Shown: positions 38,501 to 47,149 of the stretch, one piece after another | Layout of the letters: each line of letters begins with the position of its first letter | Numbering within the stretch: the first letter of the stretch is position 1 | Source of the DNA: Hydractinia symbiolongicarpus | Lineage: Eukaryota; Cnidaria; Hydrozoa; Anthoathecata; Hydractiniidae | Length of the DNA stretch: 64,000 nt | Assembly (NCBI RefSeq): GCF_029227915.1 | Contig: NC_079876.1 | Span: 25,517,828-25,581,827, forward strand | Reading direction: 5' to 3' | Translations under genes and position numbers: made by a program | Notes under the pieces: generated by a model | The model's database searches: none | What the model was told of the DNA's origin: nothing | The model's input: the letters and a program-made list of their open reading frames with translations, nothing else

Positions 38501-41500
38501 CTACACATTGTCACATTTTGTGACGTAATGGAAGAGAAAGGGTAATTGATTTTTTAGGTATTAATGAAAAATGTCGTAGTTTGAGGTACGCTGTTTTAAA
38601 TGTACAAAATTATGTTTATGTACAAAAATAAATTATACAAAAATTGTAATTATCACTAGATATTAGGAGAAAATGAAGTTTGAAAAGTAAAATAATAATT
38701 GGGTTTTACATTTCCATTTCCATGAATTGACTTGTAATTTGGGTTTAATGGCGTCATCGCCAAAGGACGATTGATTGTGTAGGTAATTTTGGCAAATGAC
38801 ACACCTGGTCCTAATTTAACCCTGCAAGTCTCATCCCTGTTAAGTATTCATTAACTGAATAATTTTAGATCAAAATGTTAGCATAGAACGATATACCAAA
38901 AAAAAAAAATATTTTACCCCCTGTTCACTTCTACGAAAACTTGCTAGGCAAGATAAAAAATGACGGTTAACGCGGTAACGACAGCCTGTGTTTTCTTTTT
39001 TAAAAAATAACTTCGATTAATCGAAGTTGTTTCTGAAAAAGCACATTACGGCAAAACGGATGCATCGCTGTAAGCATTCAACACATATATGGGACATGAT
39101 TCACCTATAAAAAGTGCTAATTCTGCCGCGCTCACAGTGATGGTGTAACAACAGGTTGTAGCTGAAGATGCTGGAAAGTTCCTTTTTGAAAAATAACCGC
39201 GTGAATGTTCTGCCGAAGATGTGACGTGATGCATACCTGTATTAAAAGGACTTAACCTGGCGTTCAATGCCGCGTCACCCTGCTAGTATATATATATAAT
39301 TTCTGCTAAATATAACAATAATTTTAATAAAAAATATATTTTAACTGAATATTACTGCATATTGGCGGCCATAGATACGAAATATCTAAAATTCTTTGCT
39401 TGATGATTCGCATTACAGATGTGTAATACAATTAATTATTCTATAGGTCACGTTCCGCTTGTCATCAGGGAATGCGTCAAGTGGACTCATGAAATGCATC
39501 AAGGTAACAGAATTGACATGTTTGATCGATAATTTATTACCAAATAAAGAATATGTAGTCATTGTTACTGCTATGAATTCGCTATTTTCTACAAACTCGA
39601 CAAGGAGAACCAGAACACGCAGTGCAGGTAATTGAAATGTATTTAGAGAATAAAACGTTAAAAATTAAATAGTTTACCTATTTAAAAACACACATTTTAT
39701 ATATCTAGTTCAGACGAATTACAAGAACATTTTCGTGATCCCTGGAAACTCTGTTACATTGAAATGGTCTATTGCTTCTGACTATTCAATTGAAATATTA
39801 AGTTGTACAAAAGGTGTAAGGAAAATTGCAGACGGTAAAAAGGGCCTGATCGCAGTTCATAACAACTTGAACGACAATCGATACACTGCCTCTGCTGATG
39901 GGAAAACATATCAAGTTTCGATACAAGACCTGACCGCATCAGATAGCGGGGTATACAAATGTCGCTTTATATTAAAGAAAAGTAACGTAGTGCGTGAAGT
40001 AATGGATAAAATACAAGTTACAGTTGACGGTAAATAAACTTTAACTCGTTCTTGTTTTCGTATAGATAAACAAACTGTTTTGATTTTCAAAATTATTAGC
40101 TCTTATTTTCTGTCTAGAATGTTTAGAAATTGAATCTATTGTACTTTTGAACTTTAAACAAACATTTCTATTTATAAATAAGAATGCCAAAAAAGTTATT
40201 TCGGCAATCTTTGTAGCATTTATAATATAGAGGAAGAAATCGTTACACTTACAATATAACATAATTAAATAAACCAACCTAACCGGGTGACACGCAGATT
40301 GTTTTGACATTATCAACTCTATATTGTAGATTTCGTTGATGGATATCAAGTACTTGGTAGGTAAATCTACCCTCTATGATTTTAAGCGTTCAGATAAAGT
40401 CCAGCTTAGTGTATTGTATTTATAACAACATTACTATGGTGATTTTTCAGGTAGTCAAACTTTATTGATTGGCATGACGATATACGAGTTGACAGCAAAT
40501 ATTAGCGGTGTGATGATAAAGATTGAAGACATTAATAAGAGTTTACTTCTACACACATTCATAATTGAATTTAAAAATTATGTAAGTTAATATTCCATCC
40601 TGGCAGGTTTTTTAAGCAACTTTCATGTCCCTGTTACATCTTAAAAATCAAAAGATACTAGCCCAACGCTGGATGTAGAACTACAGAATGAATGCATTCC
40701 TACCATTTTGGTTTGTTGTTTCATTTTCTATAAAATAATTTTTCTCACACATTAATCAAGTGGTTAAAAGAATATATATAAATATATATATATATAAGAC
40801 GTTTAACCATAGTGGTCATATTCTTATTATTGAGCATCTCCACGTCCATTCAATAACCCGTTATAAAGCATTAACAATATTACTTCTCAGCAAATAATCA
40901 ATATTTCTCATTCGACAAAAAGAGGGGCTGCAAACTGATGAAAAGCTGCCATGCCAAAAAGTTAAATGGCGGTTATTACTCTGGCTTACAAGCAGGCAGG
41001 CAGACAGAATTCTTAAAATCTCAACAAGACGTAAAAGGTAGCAAAGATAGGCTCCTGGAAACAACTAATCATACATTAGAAAAATATAAGCAAAGTATTT
41101 TTTTGGTAGCTTACAAATCATAATAACTTTACAATCCTTGCATTTCGATCAAGTAAACGAAATATACAGGAATAAAAATACTTTCTCCACGCATCTCGTT
41201 TAGCTTGAAGTAATATTTCTGTCTGTGTTTTATGCGAATGTATCGGTGAAGATAATTCAACCGCTGTAAGTCAAATTTACGTATTTTTACATCAACATTT
41301 AATGTATACAAGGCAATGTCTATTTATTTACAAGCAAGTAAGGTAAGACGTATATTACATCAACGGCGACTATTGGTATAATATTTAGATAAGATTGTAA
41401 TGTATGTAATAAACTGTTTCTTTATGTTTATCCCTAATAAATAAATCAATATATATATACATTTGGATGCAAGAAAGTTGAATATGTATGAGACGAATAT

Positions 41501-42959
41501 TTTTTATTCTATGAATGCTTAACCTTAATCTACTAAAACGGGCAATAAAAATAGGTTTAACAATTCTCCAAATTCAATCATATTTATACAAGTTTTCTTC
41601 GTTAGCTAATTTTTTTATGCCCGTATGTATTTTCAAATGCACAGAAATACTTGCCACTACAAGCGAGTTTGTTTGCAATTATATTCTGCATCACAGTCTC
41701 AATATCTACCTGCTTAATTCAATAAGCATTTTTCTATTTCAGAAAAACTACGAAAGTGAATTTTACACTTTCGTACCAAAGGAGCTTATTAATTAGTGGT
41801 GATGAAATAAAAGCTGCGTTTCGGACGTCTGTTGGCAAATATAACAACGAAATATCTTTCCCTCAAAACATATTTTATGCCAAAATACAGGCCGACTCCG
41901 CTACATTTAAGGGTATGTATGAAACATCAAAATCTTTTTTCTCTATTTATTCCAAGACCTCTTTTTATTGGACTTGTCCGAATAACTCTTCCCAAGAAAA
42001 ACTAAAAAAGTATTAGAAAAGGATAATTCAAGTTATCAAGTAATCGAATAAAGCGACTGAATTAGATCTGCTTCCACTGAGAAACTCATTGCAATACCGG
42101 AGCCAATAAACAGCCACTTAACAAACCCATTTTTTCTACAACTTTGATTACATTCTCGATGATTTTTTGAAGTAACTATTGTATACATGGCAAACTTTCG
42201 CATATCCAGCTAGATTTCCGCCGAGGGTGGTTCAACTTCCACCTCGTGTACAACAGGTACTGTTGAGAAAGACCCACCCTTAACTTCGACCACCACCCTG
42301 AAATTTTCTGGCATGTTTAACATTTTTTTTTTACAAATATAAGCTAATTCAAAGGGTAAATTATTAAAGGGTGATTATTTTAGAAACAAACATTTGTTCA
42401 CAACGCGAGCTCAAAAAATGTAGCGAGAATGCTGATTGTAAAAACATACCGAAGTGGTATTCACACGCTTGCAAATGTAAAGAAGGTTTTAAAGGAAATG
42501 GTAGCACTTGCTCGAAGAAAACACCTGCTCAAGGTTTGTAAACAAAATTAAAGGCAAAGTAACGCAAATAAACTTCTGTGGTTTTTTCCAAACCAAAATC
42601 AAAATTGTTCGGAAAAGGAAAATATATGTAAATTACATTTTGTAAAGCCTTTTTTTTTAAAGCAATTAATTCCAGGAACTAATCTTGTAGGGTTGTCTAA
42701 AGGAGTAATCATTGGTAGCACTGCTGGAGGACTGGCTTTCATGATTCTTATTGTCGCTATTTGTTACGTGGTGTGTAAACGCTCTAAGAAAATCAAAGAA
42801 AAACGCCAAGAAAAAGAAACTGTTGAAAATGAACCATATTATTCTGACATAAATGACACACCGGTTATAGCCGATCAAGAATATGTTGAAATGAAATCAA
42901 ATTATACAGAAGTGAAACCTACGCTTGAATCATGCTACACTACGTTATCAAGAACATAG
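23263..42959 (+). CDS. Gene P: Ig/FN3/SEA-like/EGF single-pass receptor with tyrosine-motif tail (5' exon missing)
   Basis: Twenty-one exon pieces join in frame: Ig 23263-23532, 27101-27370, 27851-28105, 29201-29464; FN3 30807-31088; FN3 32228-32437+32539-32634; FN3 33077-33289+33387-33482; FN3 33721-33824+36451-36631; FN3 36899-37111+37209-37304; FN3 37546-37649+39447-39627; V-like Ig 39709-40029; SEA-like 40451-40581, 41606-41670 (weak), 41743-41912; EGF 42384-42533; TM and tail 42676-42959. About 1,318 codons plus an unseen signal-peptide exon. Exons are mostly phase 1-1, so domains can be gained, lost or skipped in frame. It is a type I surface protein by inference: ectodomain, one hydrophobic segment, then basic KRSKK. 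The tail has four or more Tyr, including SNYTEV and SCYTTL. It is paralogous to gene M on the other strand. Cnidarian Alr-type recognition receptors are the nearest concept I know; identity is not established. Exon skipping and the exact start are untested. Confidence 0.8.
23533..27100 (+). other. Gene P intron 1 of the visible set (3.6 kb)
   Basis: No coding sequence was recognised. Several stretches are conserved in the matching intron of gene M: 23560-23680, 24900-25010 and 26380-26990. This non-coding conservation is the best sign that the duplication copied a whole genomic block rather than a transcript. Confidence 0.6.
27101..27370 (+). CDS. Gene P exon: Ig domain 2
   Basis: Phase 1-1, 90 codons. 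SVTFHCSVNSN holds the B-strand Cys and SGLWICNV the F-strand Cys. The C strand reads LVYTMKRN, so the usual Trp is missing. There are two or three N-glycosylation sequons (NAT, NKS, NIT). It is the same length as its counterpart in gene M (60325-60594). Confidence 0.82.
27851..28105 (+). CDS. Gene P exon: Ig domain 3
   Basis: Phase 1-1, 85 codons. LVLTCNVTTS has the B-strand Cys and SLYWCEAKH the F-strand Cys; the C strand IIKYRF lacks the standard Trp. It is intact here, unlike the counterpart in gene M, which carries a frame break. Confidence 0.8.
28106..29200 (+). other. Gene P intron between Ig 3 and Ig 4, with a family C insertion
   Basis: 28720-29140 is a family C repeat copy ending in a GGCAGACAGACAGAAAG-type simple repeat (29071-29131), absent from the matching intron of gene M. 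At 28647-28706 lies a short block with coding look shared with gene M (59181-59244). Confidence 0.55.
29071..29131 (+). repeat. CAGA/GGCA simple repeat
   Basis: GCAGGCAGACAGACAGAAAG-type units are repeated about twice, then CAGGCAGACAG. It forms the tail of the family C copy. Confidence 0.85.
29201..29464 (+). CDS. Gene P exon: Ig domain 4
   Basis: Phase 1-1, 88 codons. SITCNVEGEE, the C-strand Trp in FSWKRNG, and TSYSCIAGSD are canonical. The exon is preceded by GTTTATGTAG and followed by GTAAGT. An EIAGHFSW loop and SQAF-type end differ from gene M (57269-57535). Confidence 0.85.
29465..30806 (+). other. Gene P intron where gene M has an extra Ig exon
   Basis: 1.3 kb between Ig 4 and FN3 1. 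No trace of an exon matching gene M 53529-53807 (CYTNDYGNPPASLTW) was found here. AT-rich, otherwise featureless. Confidence 0.5.
30807..31088 (+). CDS. Gene P exon: FN3 domain 1
   Basis: Phase 1-1, 94 codons. It has an FN3 pattern with PDPPSLQI at the A strand, PPTDTGNKPIIHYTMHL at the B-C region and TYQLRVKAVNVIGEGEFSE at the F-G strands. It is the only FN3 with a counterpart in gene M (51355-51645). Confidence 0.85.
31715..31830 (-). repeat. Degraded family B repeat in a gene P intron
   Basis: ACTAGTCGGTGGTCCGTGGAAAAATCC, TACCGCATTGCATTCGTC and ACAGACGTATAAGACC match the family in order, but the hairpin right half is lost. Confidence 0.55.
32228..32634 (+). CDS. Gene P: FN3 domain 2 (two exon pieces)
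   Basis: Pieces 32228-32437 and 32539-32634 join at a phase-1 intron (TGL then GFYNGYNVSVSARNSAGYG). The domain reads APSAPLQF..LSWLKPDPSNGVITNYRICYV and ends LVTREG. It is nearly identical to FN3 3 at an offset of 849 bp, including its small internal intron, so it arose by recent tandem duplication. Confidence 0.82.
33077..33482 (+). CDS. Gene P: FN3 domain 3 (two exon pieces)
   Basis: Pieces 33077-33289 and 33387-33482. Compared with FN3 2 and FN3 5 it has several private substitutions in the middle (NYRLCYVQDTSDG, GNGNAF). The donor after the second piece is GTTTGT, weaker than the GTGTGT of FN3 2. It belongs to the 3.8-kb duplicated block. Confidence 0.8.
33721..36631 (+). CDS. Gene P: FN3 domain 4 (two exon pieces split by a 2.6-kb intron)
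   Basis: Piece 33721-33824 ends ...KLQGYT at a GTAGGT donor (phase 0) and piece 36451-36631 begins VRYHLSSGNASGG. The join gives a normal FN3 C-strand (GYTVRYHL). The rest reads CLIDNLLPNKEYVVIVTAMNSLFSTNS, a standard FN3 F strand. Reading past the donor runs into a stop (ESQC*), which supports the splice. Its copy is FN3 6. Confidence 0.8.
35864..35899. repeat. 32-bp perfect palindrome in the FN3 4 intron
   Basis: AAAAATAACTTCGATT is followed directly by AATCGAAGTTATTTTT. The copy in unit 2 (about 39003-39036) has lost symmetry on its right side (GAAGTTGTTTCTG). It could be a small element end or a cruciform-prone site. Confidence 0.8.
36899..37304 (+). CDS. Gene P: FN3 domain 5 (two exon pieces)
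   Basis: Pieces 36899-37111 and 37209-37304. The N-terminal part (APLKFGLDTIFHPQEI) and C-terminal part (GSVAILNQLVTQEG) match FN3 3, while the centre (YRICYVQDTNDG, GNVTAF) matches FN3 2. Acceptor and donor sites are intact. Confidence 0.82.
37546..39627 (+). CDS. Gene P: FN3 domain 6 (two exon pieces)
   Basis: Piece 37546-37649 (identical protein to the first half of FN3 4) and piece 39447-39627 (VTFRLSSGNASSGLMKCIKVTELTC...). It differs from FN3 4 at about eight residues, clustered in the C to C' region. Phase 0 internal join, phase 1 exit. Confidence 0.8.
39709..40029 (+). CDS. Gene P exon: V-like Ig domain with swapped Cys/Trp
   Basis: Phase 1-1, 107 codons, same length as in gene M. 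DLTASDSGVYKCRF is a textbook V-type F strand, and the length and C'-C'' region suit a V-set. But the B strand reads SVTLKWSIA (Trp for Cys) and the C strand reads IEILSCTKG (Cys for Trp). A disulfide between strands C and F is the obvious possibility. N-terminal sequence NYKNIFVIPGN. Confidence 0.85.
40451..40581 (+). CDS. Gene P exon: juxtamembrane SEA-like region, part 1
   Basis: 131 nt, phase 1 in and phase 0 out. It reads TIYELTANISGVMIKIEDINKSLL. Same length as in gene M (49075-49205), where it begins GGQTFLIVTQIYGLTA. Together with the next two pieces it resembles the alternating strand/helix pattern of SEA domains, but no autoproteolysis motif (GSVVV type) is seen. The family call is tentative. 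Confidence 0.7.
40582..41605 (+). other. Gene P intron, 1.0 kb; no coding sequence seen
   Basis: AT-rich with a short ATATATAT run (40770-40797). Nothing else is recognised. Confidence 0.5.
41606..41670 (+). CDS. Gene P exon (tentative): SEA-like region, part 2
   Basis: A 62-65 nt exon of phase 0 to 2 is needed here to keep the frame, as gene M has one at 48820-48881. The best candidate follows TTTTCTTCGTTAG and ends at a weak GTTTGC donor (41671), giving LIFLCPYVFSNAQKYLPLQAS. Similarity to the gene M piece (LEDMFLELLGFNASIVISQP) is poor. If this is wrong, gene P is disrupted or uses a different exon. Confidence 0.35.
41743..41912 (+). CDS. Gene P exon: SEA-like region, part 3
   Basis: 170 nt, phase 2 in and phase 1 out, same length as gene M 48355-48524. 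It reads KVNFTLSYQRSLLISGDEIKAAF then FPQNIFYAKIQADSATFK. The VNFTLSY strand followed by an amphipathic IKAAFRTSV helix is SEA-like. GTATGT donor. Confidence 0.75.
42384..42533 (+). CDS. Gene P exon: EGF-like domain
   Basis: 150 nt, phase 1-1. Six Cys in an EGF order: ICSQ, KKCSENADC, HACKCKEGFKGNGSTCS. The GFKGNG..C end is typical of EGF modules. No clear calcium-binding DxxEC start. The GTTTGT donor is weaker than GTATGT in gene M. Confidence 0.88.
42676..42959 (+). CDS. Gene P last exon: transmembrane segment and cytoplasmic tail
   Basis: The TM stretch is GVIIGSTAGGLAFMILIVAI followed by CYVVCKRSKK (Cys and basic stop-transfer). The tail has YYSDI, EYVEM (YxxM), SNYTEV and SCYTTL (both fit S-x-Y-x-x-V/L ITIM spacing); YTEV and YTTL are 7 residues apart. 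Two in-frame acceptors exist, CCAG at 42675 and TTGTAG at 42690, 15 nt apart. Stop TAG at 42957-42959. Confidence 0.9.
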
Positions 42960-43077
42960 TCATTTTGGTCTTTGCGATTGCTTAGTAGGACAGCATTTAC
43001 CGCAGTACAATTATTTGCGTTAACATTCTTCTAGCACAGTGTAATTTAAATTCAAAATTCCGTTTTTGTTGTATTCT

Positions 43078-43083
43078 AATAAA
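43078..43083 (+). terminator. Polyadenylation signal of gene P
   Basis: AATAAA 119 bases after the stop, followed by a T/GT-rich stretch (TTTTTGTATATGTTTTC). The equivalent site in gene M is AGTAAA. Confidence 0.6.
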
Positions 43084-44631
43084 TTTTTGTATATGTTTTC
43101 ATTGGCAGCGCCACATCAAAAAGTTAAAATTTTACCGTTCTCTTTCAAATATTATGTTGCACTGATACATTCTGGTCGTTCACCGTCCAAAGCAAACACA
43201 TATATATAAAATATTATTAATTGTTGGAAATTATTTTATAGAGATTAAATGTTGTAGATTTGGCAAAATTCTGATGCACAAAATTAAATAAAATTTTTTA
43301 GGATATTGAACTCTCATAAATTACAAAAAAGTAAAGTGTTTCTTTAATAGCTAATACCTGTAATTTGCGCATAATAAATACGCATTGTATTTGTAATGTG
43401 TTTAGATTGGATGTTCATTATTTCAATTACTTTTATGGTGTAAAACAATAAAACCTGTTAGAATCAAAGACTTATATGTTTAAAGTACGTCTACGCTAGT
43501 CAAAAATACTTTTGCTATTTGCTCAAATGATTTAAACGTATTATTTTCATATACAATTTCTTTGGTCAAAGATTTATACCATAATAGACGTCGGGAACTT
43601 TGCTTTGCTGGAACTTTGGTTTTATTGTACTTTAAATTTTTTAAATTGTATTTTCAATGTATTTTAGTGTTTTAGATCGTAAAGTATTATAAATTGTTCC
43701 TGACAACAAAGTTTGATTAGGGTAAAACTTCTTGTTATTTCTAAACCACGATTCGCCATAAACAAAACTACGTACTCCACTTCATTTTTAAAAACACTAA
43801 ACAGTGTGATCAGACAAGAAGTTTTAAAAGTGTTAAAATACCGTCACCATAGAAACGTACCAATTGATCAGTATTGGTATGTCTTACTTTCAAATCTTGT
43901 AGCTGTCGGCCAAATTTAATCAGTCTAAATACCAGCAATAAATAAGGATTATTGTGCTGATGCTTCCTCTTAAAAATCTGAGTTTGTAGACAGAATCTTA
44001 AGATGATACGTGGGTATAAAAAGTAATAATTATAACATGTAAAAATATGTAAAGAGAGAGAGATAAAGATTACAAAGTGCAAGCTCATTAACAACTTGAC
44101 CGGTTAAGTTTTATTTAAGAGGAGCAATCTAGAGGTTCTTCACCTCGAAAGAATATGTACACATATGAAAAAGCATTGCACTAATAAACAAAGAGTAATA
44201 CAAGACTTCTGTACAAAGTACAAAAGTTTTGACCCATATTTCTGAGCCAGGGTATTTATAATGTCCAACTATAACACAAATAAAAATCTTTTAGAAGACT
44301 TAAAAGACGAAAAAAAGAGACCTACCATCTCAACGCATAAAAGATTTCAAAATTGCCGTCGTTACGTTTTATATTATTTCGTCAGCATATCGGAGCCGCG
44401 AAAACACTAATGCTGATAACTAACTTATAAAAAAGTACTCAGCAGTCACAATGTTTCTTATTTCATGTTTCTCACCTGTTCATGAGAGTTGAGCTGTGAT
44501 TTATAGCCATATTTTAGATCCACTTAAGCCCCTTAGGCTTAAGTGGATAAATTCACAAGAGATCTACAAAAAAAAATTTTTTAAAACGAAAGGTCATTTT
44601 TTAATCAAGTTTAATCAAATCAAGTTTTAAG

Positions 44632-44937
44632 CTAAGATCTTGTGAAATTAAGTGAAATTAATAAATTAAGACGCGTTGTGAAAAAATTATTTGACTTCAT
44701 CATTTGATGATAAAAAAACAACAGAATAATGTACTCTGCAATGTCTGCCATACCTTTAAATAATGAAATTAAATATTGAATATGTATCCCTTTCCGGGAA
44801 AATACCTGAGAAGCCTTAATACAATAAAAAAGTACATTCATCATTCTTAAAGCTTTTCTTTGCAATATTCTTGTACTTTTTTTCAAATTATGCTTTATAG
44901 TAAAGAGTTGGCCAACTTCCAATTTAGGTTGTTTCAC
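44632..44937 (-). mobile_element. Fragment resembling a LINE RT C-terminal domain
   Basis: A 101-codon minus-strand frame reads KKSTRILQRKALRMMNVLFYC then IHIQYLISLFKGMADIAEYI and a TTRLNLL region, matching the style of the post-RT domain of CR1-like LINEs (QKKAIRII..., LY.Y.I..F...). RT catalytic blocks are absent. Moderate confidence only. Confidence 0.45.
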
Positions 44938-45054
44938 ACAATATAATCACAGGTTGTGAAGGAGAATTGTAAATGGTGTATCACTAATAGACAATTTTGT
45001 AGAAGCAATTGTAAAGGTATATTGCATATAAGATTTTTGCGTAGATTAAATTCA

Positions 45055-45305
45055 GGAATAGAATATTCGCACCAGATCCCCAGCAGAATTAAATTTCACC
45101 AATCTTTATATTTACACATTAATAGGTGTTTGTTTCAGTTCAGCCAAAATCTATTATCTTTCCGATTATCCCTGTAAAGGGGAGAATATAAAAGTTCTCT
45201 ACCGGCTTCTTATTCTTTGGAGAGAAATCTCCACTTGTTTTCATTAAACGTTTCACTAAATGTTCCGATTAGTTATATCTGCATTCCGATGAAGTTATTC
45301 CTATT
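45055..45305 (+). repeat. Dispersed repeat family E, copy 1
   Basis: Strings CGCACCAGATCC, AATTTCACCAATC, TAGGTGTTTGTTTCAGT and CATCCCTGTAAAGG-like, TTCTTTGGAGAGAAA and ATCTGCATTCCG match in order the reverse complement of 53270-53510. About 250 bp, non-coding. Confidence 0.65.
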
Positions 45306-47025
45306 CTAATTCATTAGCTTTAGTATTGTTGCACAGGCTTTTAATTGCATTGCTGGGACGTTCCATTGCATTATTGGAACTCGAATAATACTCTAAGTCG
45401 TTCCTAATGTCTGGTTTGTGTAAATTAGACTAGACAAACAAACATTCATCAGCAAAAATTCGCAGACCACCGCACAGATAAAATTTTCCTGCTGCTTACT
45501 AGTACACTCTTTATTTGTCTCCATTGAACGTTTGTATCTCACGTCTTCTTTGTCTTGGAACCAAGCCTATTCATGGACCACCGAGTTCGCATTGGTCTAT
45601 TAACTTTCGTCAATATTTCTGTACACGTTTAAAAAAAATTAAAAAAATTTTATAAGTAAGTTATCAGCACGTTTTTCGCGGCTTCGACATGCTGACGAAG
45701 TAATATGAAACGGGACGACGGCCATTTTGAAATCTGTTATGCGTTGAGTTGGTAGGTCTCATTTTGTTGACTTTTAAGTCTTCTAAAATCTTTTTATTTT
45801 TTGTAATATTTGGACATTGTGATTACCCTGGTTTAGTAATATAGGTCGAAACCTTTGTACTCTGTATAGAAGTCCTGTCTTTCTCTCTGTATGTTAGTGC
45901 AATGCTTTTTCATATTTGTACATATTCTTCAGAGGAAAAAAACTTCTACATTATAAATCTAGTGGATTTCCTCTTTTCAATAAAACTTAACCGGTACAGT
46001 TTTCATTGTGCTTGCACTTTGTAATTTTTTTTCTCTCTTTATATGTTTTTACATGTTGTAACTATAATGTCACTTTTTCTACCCACAAATAATCTTACAC
46101 AAACAAATTTCAAAATTTTATCTACAAACGTAGATTTTGAGGAGTAAGCATCGGCTGAATAAGCCTTATTTATTGCTGGTGTTGACTTGCTTAAAGTCGG
46201 TCGACAAGTACAAGATTTGATAGTAAAAGAGATAAAAAATTATGTTACTATGGTGATTTTAGCACTATCGAAACGTCTTGTCTGACCGCACTGTTTAGTG
46301 TTTTCACAAATAAAAGTTGAGTATGTATTTTTGTGTATCAAGGGTTATGAATATCAACCTGCAGGAATGGTTAGATTTCTTCACCCTAATCAAACTTATA
46401 AAAGTCTTTGATATAAGCACGCAATTTAGTCACATAAAAAATTAAAATACATTACCATCTAAACACTAAAATACATTGAAAATACGACTTTAAATAATTT
46501 AAAATACAAAAAAAAAAGTTACTCAATTTTCCTGATGTCTATTTCTGACCAAATAAATTGTATATGGTGATAATAAATTCTAATCATTTAAGCAAATAGC
46601 AAAAGTATTTTTGACTAGCGTAGACATACTATAAACCTATAAGTCTTTGATTCTAACAGGTTTTATTGTTTTACACCATAAAAGTAATTAGAATAATGAA
46701 CATTCAATCTAAAAACATTACAAATACAATGCGTATTTAATATGCGGACATCATAGGTATTAGCTATTAAAGAAATAATTCACTTTTGATTTATTAGAGT
46801 TCAACATCCTAAAAAAAATTTATTTGATTTTGTGGATCAGGATTTTGCCAAATCTGCAACATTTAATCCTTAAAATAAATTCCAAAAATAATAATACTTT
46901 TAATAAATGTGTTTGCTCTGAATGTGTGAACGGCCAGAGTGTATCAGTGCAACATAATATTTGAAAGAGAACGGTTAATATTTAACTTATTTATGTGGCA
47001 CTGCCAATGGAAATATTTACAAACA

Positions 47026-47031
47026 TTTACT
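47026..47031 (-). terminator. Likely polyadenylation signal of gene M (variant AGTAAA)
   Basis: At the position homologous to the AATAAA of gene P the minus strand reads AGTAAA, 119 bases after the stop, a known weaker variant hexamer. Confidence 0.5.
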
Positions 47032-47149
47032 AGTATGCAACAAAAAACAAATGTTAAATTCAACTTGTACAGTGCTAAGAAGGATGTTTACGCAAATAAA
47101 TGTAGTGCAATAAATGCGTGCGAGTAAACAGCCATAATAATTAAAATGA

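Larger units (their letters stand above)
36805..39740 (+). repeat. Tandem duplication, unit 2 (FN3 5 + FN3 6)
   Basis: Second copy of the block above. It is shorter by two deletions: near 38920 with microhomology CTGTTCAC, and near 39245. It continues into the intact V-like Ig exon, so it is the copy next to the original 3' context. Confidence 0.88.
22940..44430 (+). repeat. Inverted duplication, left arm (contains gene P)
   Basis: Homology to the reverse complement of 45630-64000 runs through exons and non-coding DNA. Upstream anchors include AATTTGACAATACA (22960/63855) and CCTTGTATATATTA (23076/63735); intron anchors include TGTTTCAAGCCACA (24927/62470 region); 3' anchors include the CCGCGAAAACAC.. 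and CTGATAACT..CTTATAAAA strings (44395-44430 with 45640-45680). Insertions and deletions make this arm about 3 kb longer than the other. Confidence 0.85.
44431..45630. other. Spacer at the centre of the inverted duplication
   Basis: About 1.2 kb that is not mirrored between arms. It contains a LINE RT fragment (44632-44937, minus) and a family E repeat (45055-45305). Its position suggests insertion into, or origin of, the junction of the inverted copies. Confidence 0.6.
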
